In this document: in pieces, positions 7,156-7,528 of the stretch
Layout: each line of letters begins with the position of its first letter
Numbering within the stretch: the first letter of the stretch is position 1
Assembly (NCBI GenBank): GCA_927911475.1
Contig: CAKMPP010000136.1
Coordinates: forward strand, 1 to 7,528
Source: an uncultured Solobacterium sp.
GTDB lineage: Bacteria; Bacillota_I; Bacilli_A; Erysipelotrichales; Erysipelotrichaceae
Direction of reading: 5' to 3'
DNA length: 7,528 nucleotides
Program-made: the position numbers and the translations under genes
Notes under the pieces: generated by a model
Database searches by the model: none
Seen by the model: the letters and a program-made list of their open reading frames with translations, nothing else
Told to the model about the DNA's origin: nothing

Positions 7156-7528
7156 AATCTGCGTATTCCGCATTCTTTTCATTCCGTTTTCGAACGGATT
7201 CTAATAGAATTTGATAATCTGGATTATCCGCAGATTCCATCACTTTTAACGCATCTTTGCGGGCTTGGTTAATCATTGCAGTATCTTCAACAATATTCCC
7301 TAAAATAAAGTCGGGAACACCACTTTGCCTTGTACCAAGTATATCACCTGGCCCACGCAAACGTAAATCTTCATAGGATATTTCAAACCCATTGTTGGAT
7401 TTTACAAGTACTTCTAATCTCTGTAATACGCGCTCTTCTTGACTACCTGTTAATAACCAACAATATCCTTGTTGGCTACCGCGTTGAATACGACCACGCA
7501 ACTGATGTAATTGGGATAAACCAAAGCG
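7154..7528 (-). CDS. recG: ATP-dependent DNA helicase RecG, C-terminal fragment
   Basis: RecG remodels stalled replication forks and Holliday junctions. Only the last 124 residues are in the window; the rest of a protein usually about 670-690 long lies beyond position 7528. The fragment opens with RFGLSQLHQLRGRIQRGSQQ, superfamily 2 helicase motif VI (QxxGRxxR). The RecG C-terminal domain follows, including ISYEDLRLRGPGDILGTRQSG, the conserved segment of the RecG wedge/translocation region, then VPDF. Motif VI reads RGRIQRG where many homologues have RGRVGRG; the arginines are kept. The gene ends at TAG 7156-7154, 11 bases before the rnc start, and is probably the first visible gene of the operon. 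Confidence 0.96.
   Translation of the reverse strand, partial: RFGLSQLHQLRGRIQRGSQQGYCWLLTGSQEERVLQRLEVLVKSNNGFEISYEDLRLRGPGDILGTRQSGVPDFILGNIVEDTAMINQARKDALKVMESADNPDYQILLESVRKRNEKNAEYAD

Overview
The window reads as an ordinary chromosomal housekeeping segment of a low-GC Gram-positive bacterium (Bacillota). The strongest evidence is the Gram-positive type replicative polymerase PolC, in which a DEDDh exonuclease is inserted into a PHP domain and a four-cysteine motif precedes the polymerase active site. The DNA is visibly AT-rich and most Shine-Dalgarno sites are strong. Protein flavour and gene order make me lean towards Erysipelotrichia, but that is an inference and not a sequence match. 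All genes are on the minus strand, so transcription runs from high to low coordinates.

In transcription order the layout is: the C-terminal end of recG (7528-7154, cut by the window edge); rnc, encoding RNase III (7142-6469), with a one-base frameshift near 6931; a divergent galactokinase-family GHMP kinase (6455-5181); a HerA-like/YjgR-type (DUF853) ATPase (5170-3685), with a one-base frameshift in an A6 run near 3841; an intrinsic terminator (3649-3679); and polC (3562 to the window edge), lacking roughly its last 250 residues. The gaps between the first four genes are 10-13 bases, each holding a ribosome binding site, so recG-rnc-galK-yjgR is probably one transcript ending at the terminator. 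polC follows with its own leader and probably its own promoter.

The functions are DNA repair and fork rescue (RecG), dsRNA processing (RNase III), sugar phosphorylation (GalK-like), an uncharacterised DNA-translocase-like ATPase (YjgR family) and leading-strand replication (PolC). I see no shared pathway linking galK to its neighbours. No gene-free stretch exceeds 300 bases. I found no RNA genes, mobile elements, CRISPR arrays or riboswitches. Plus-strand open frames are shadows of the minus-strand genes.

I do not see a new biological system here. The points worth a second look are the two one-base frameshifts in otherwise well-conserved genes, and the unusual substrate-binding motif of the galactokinase homologue.
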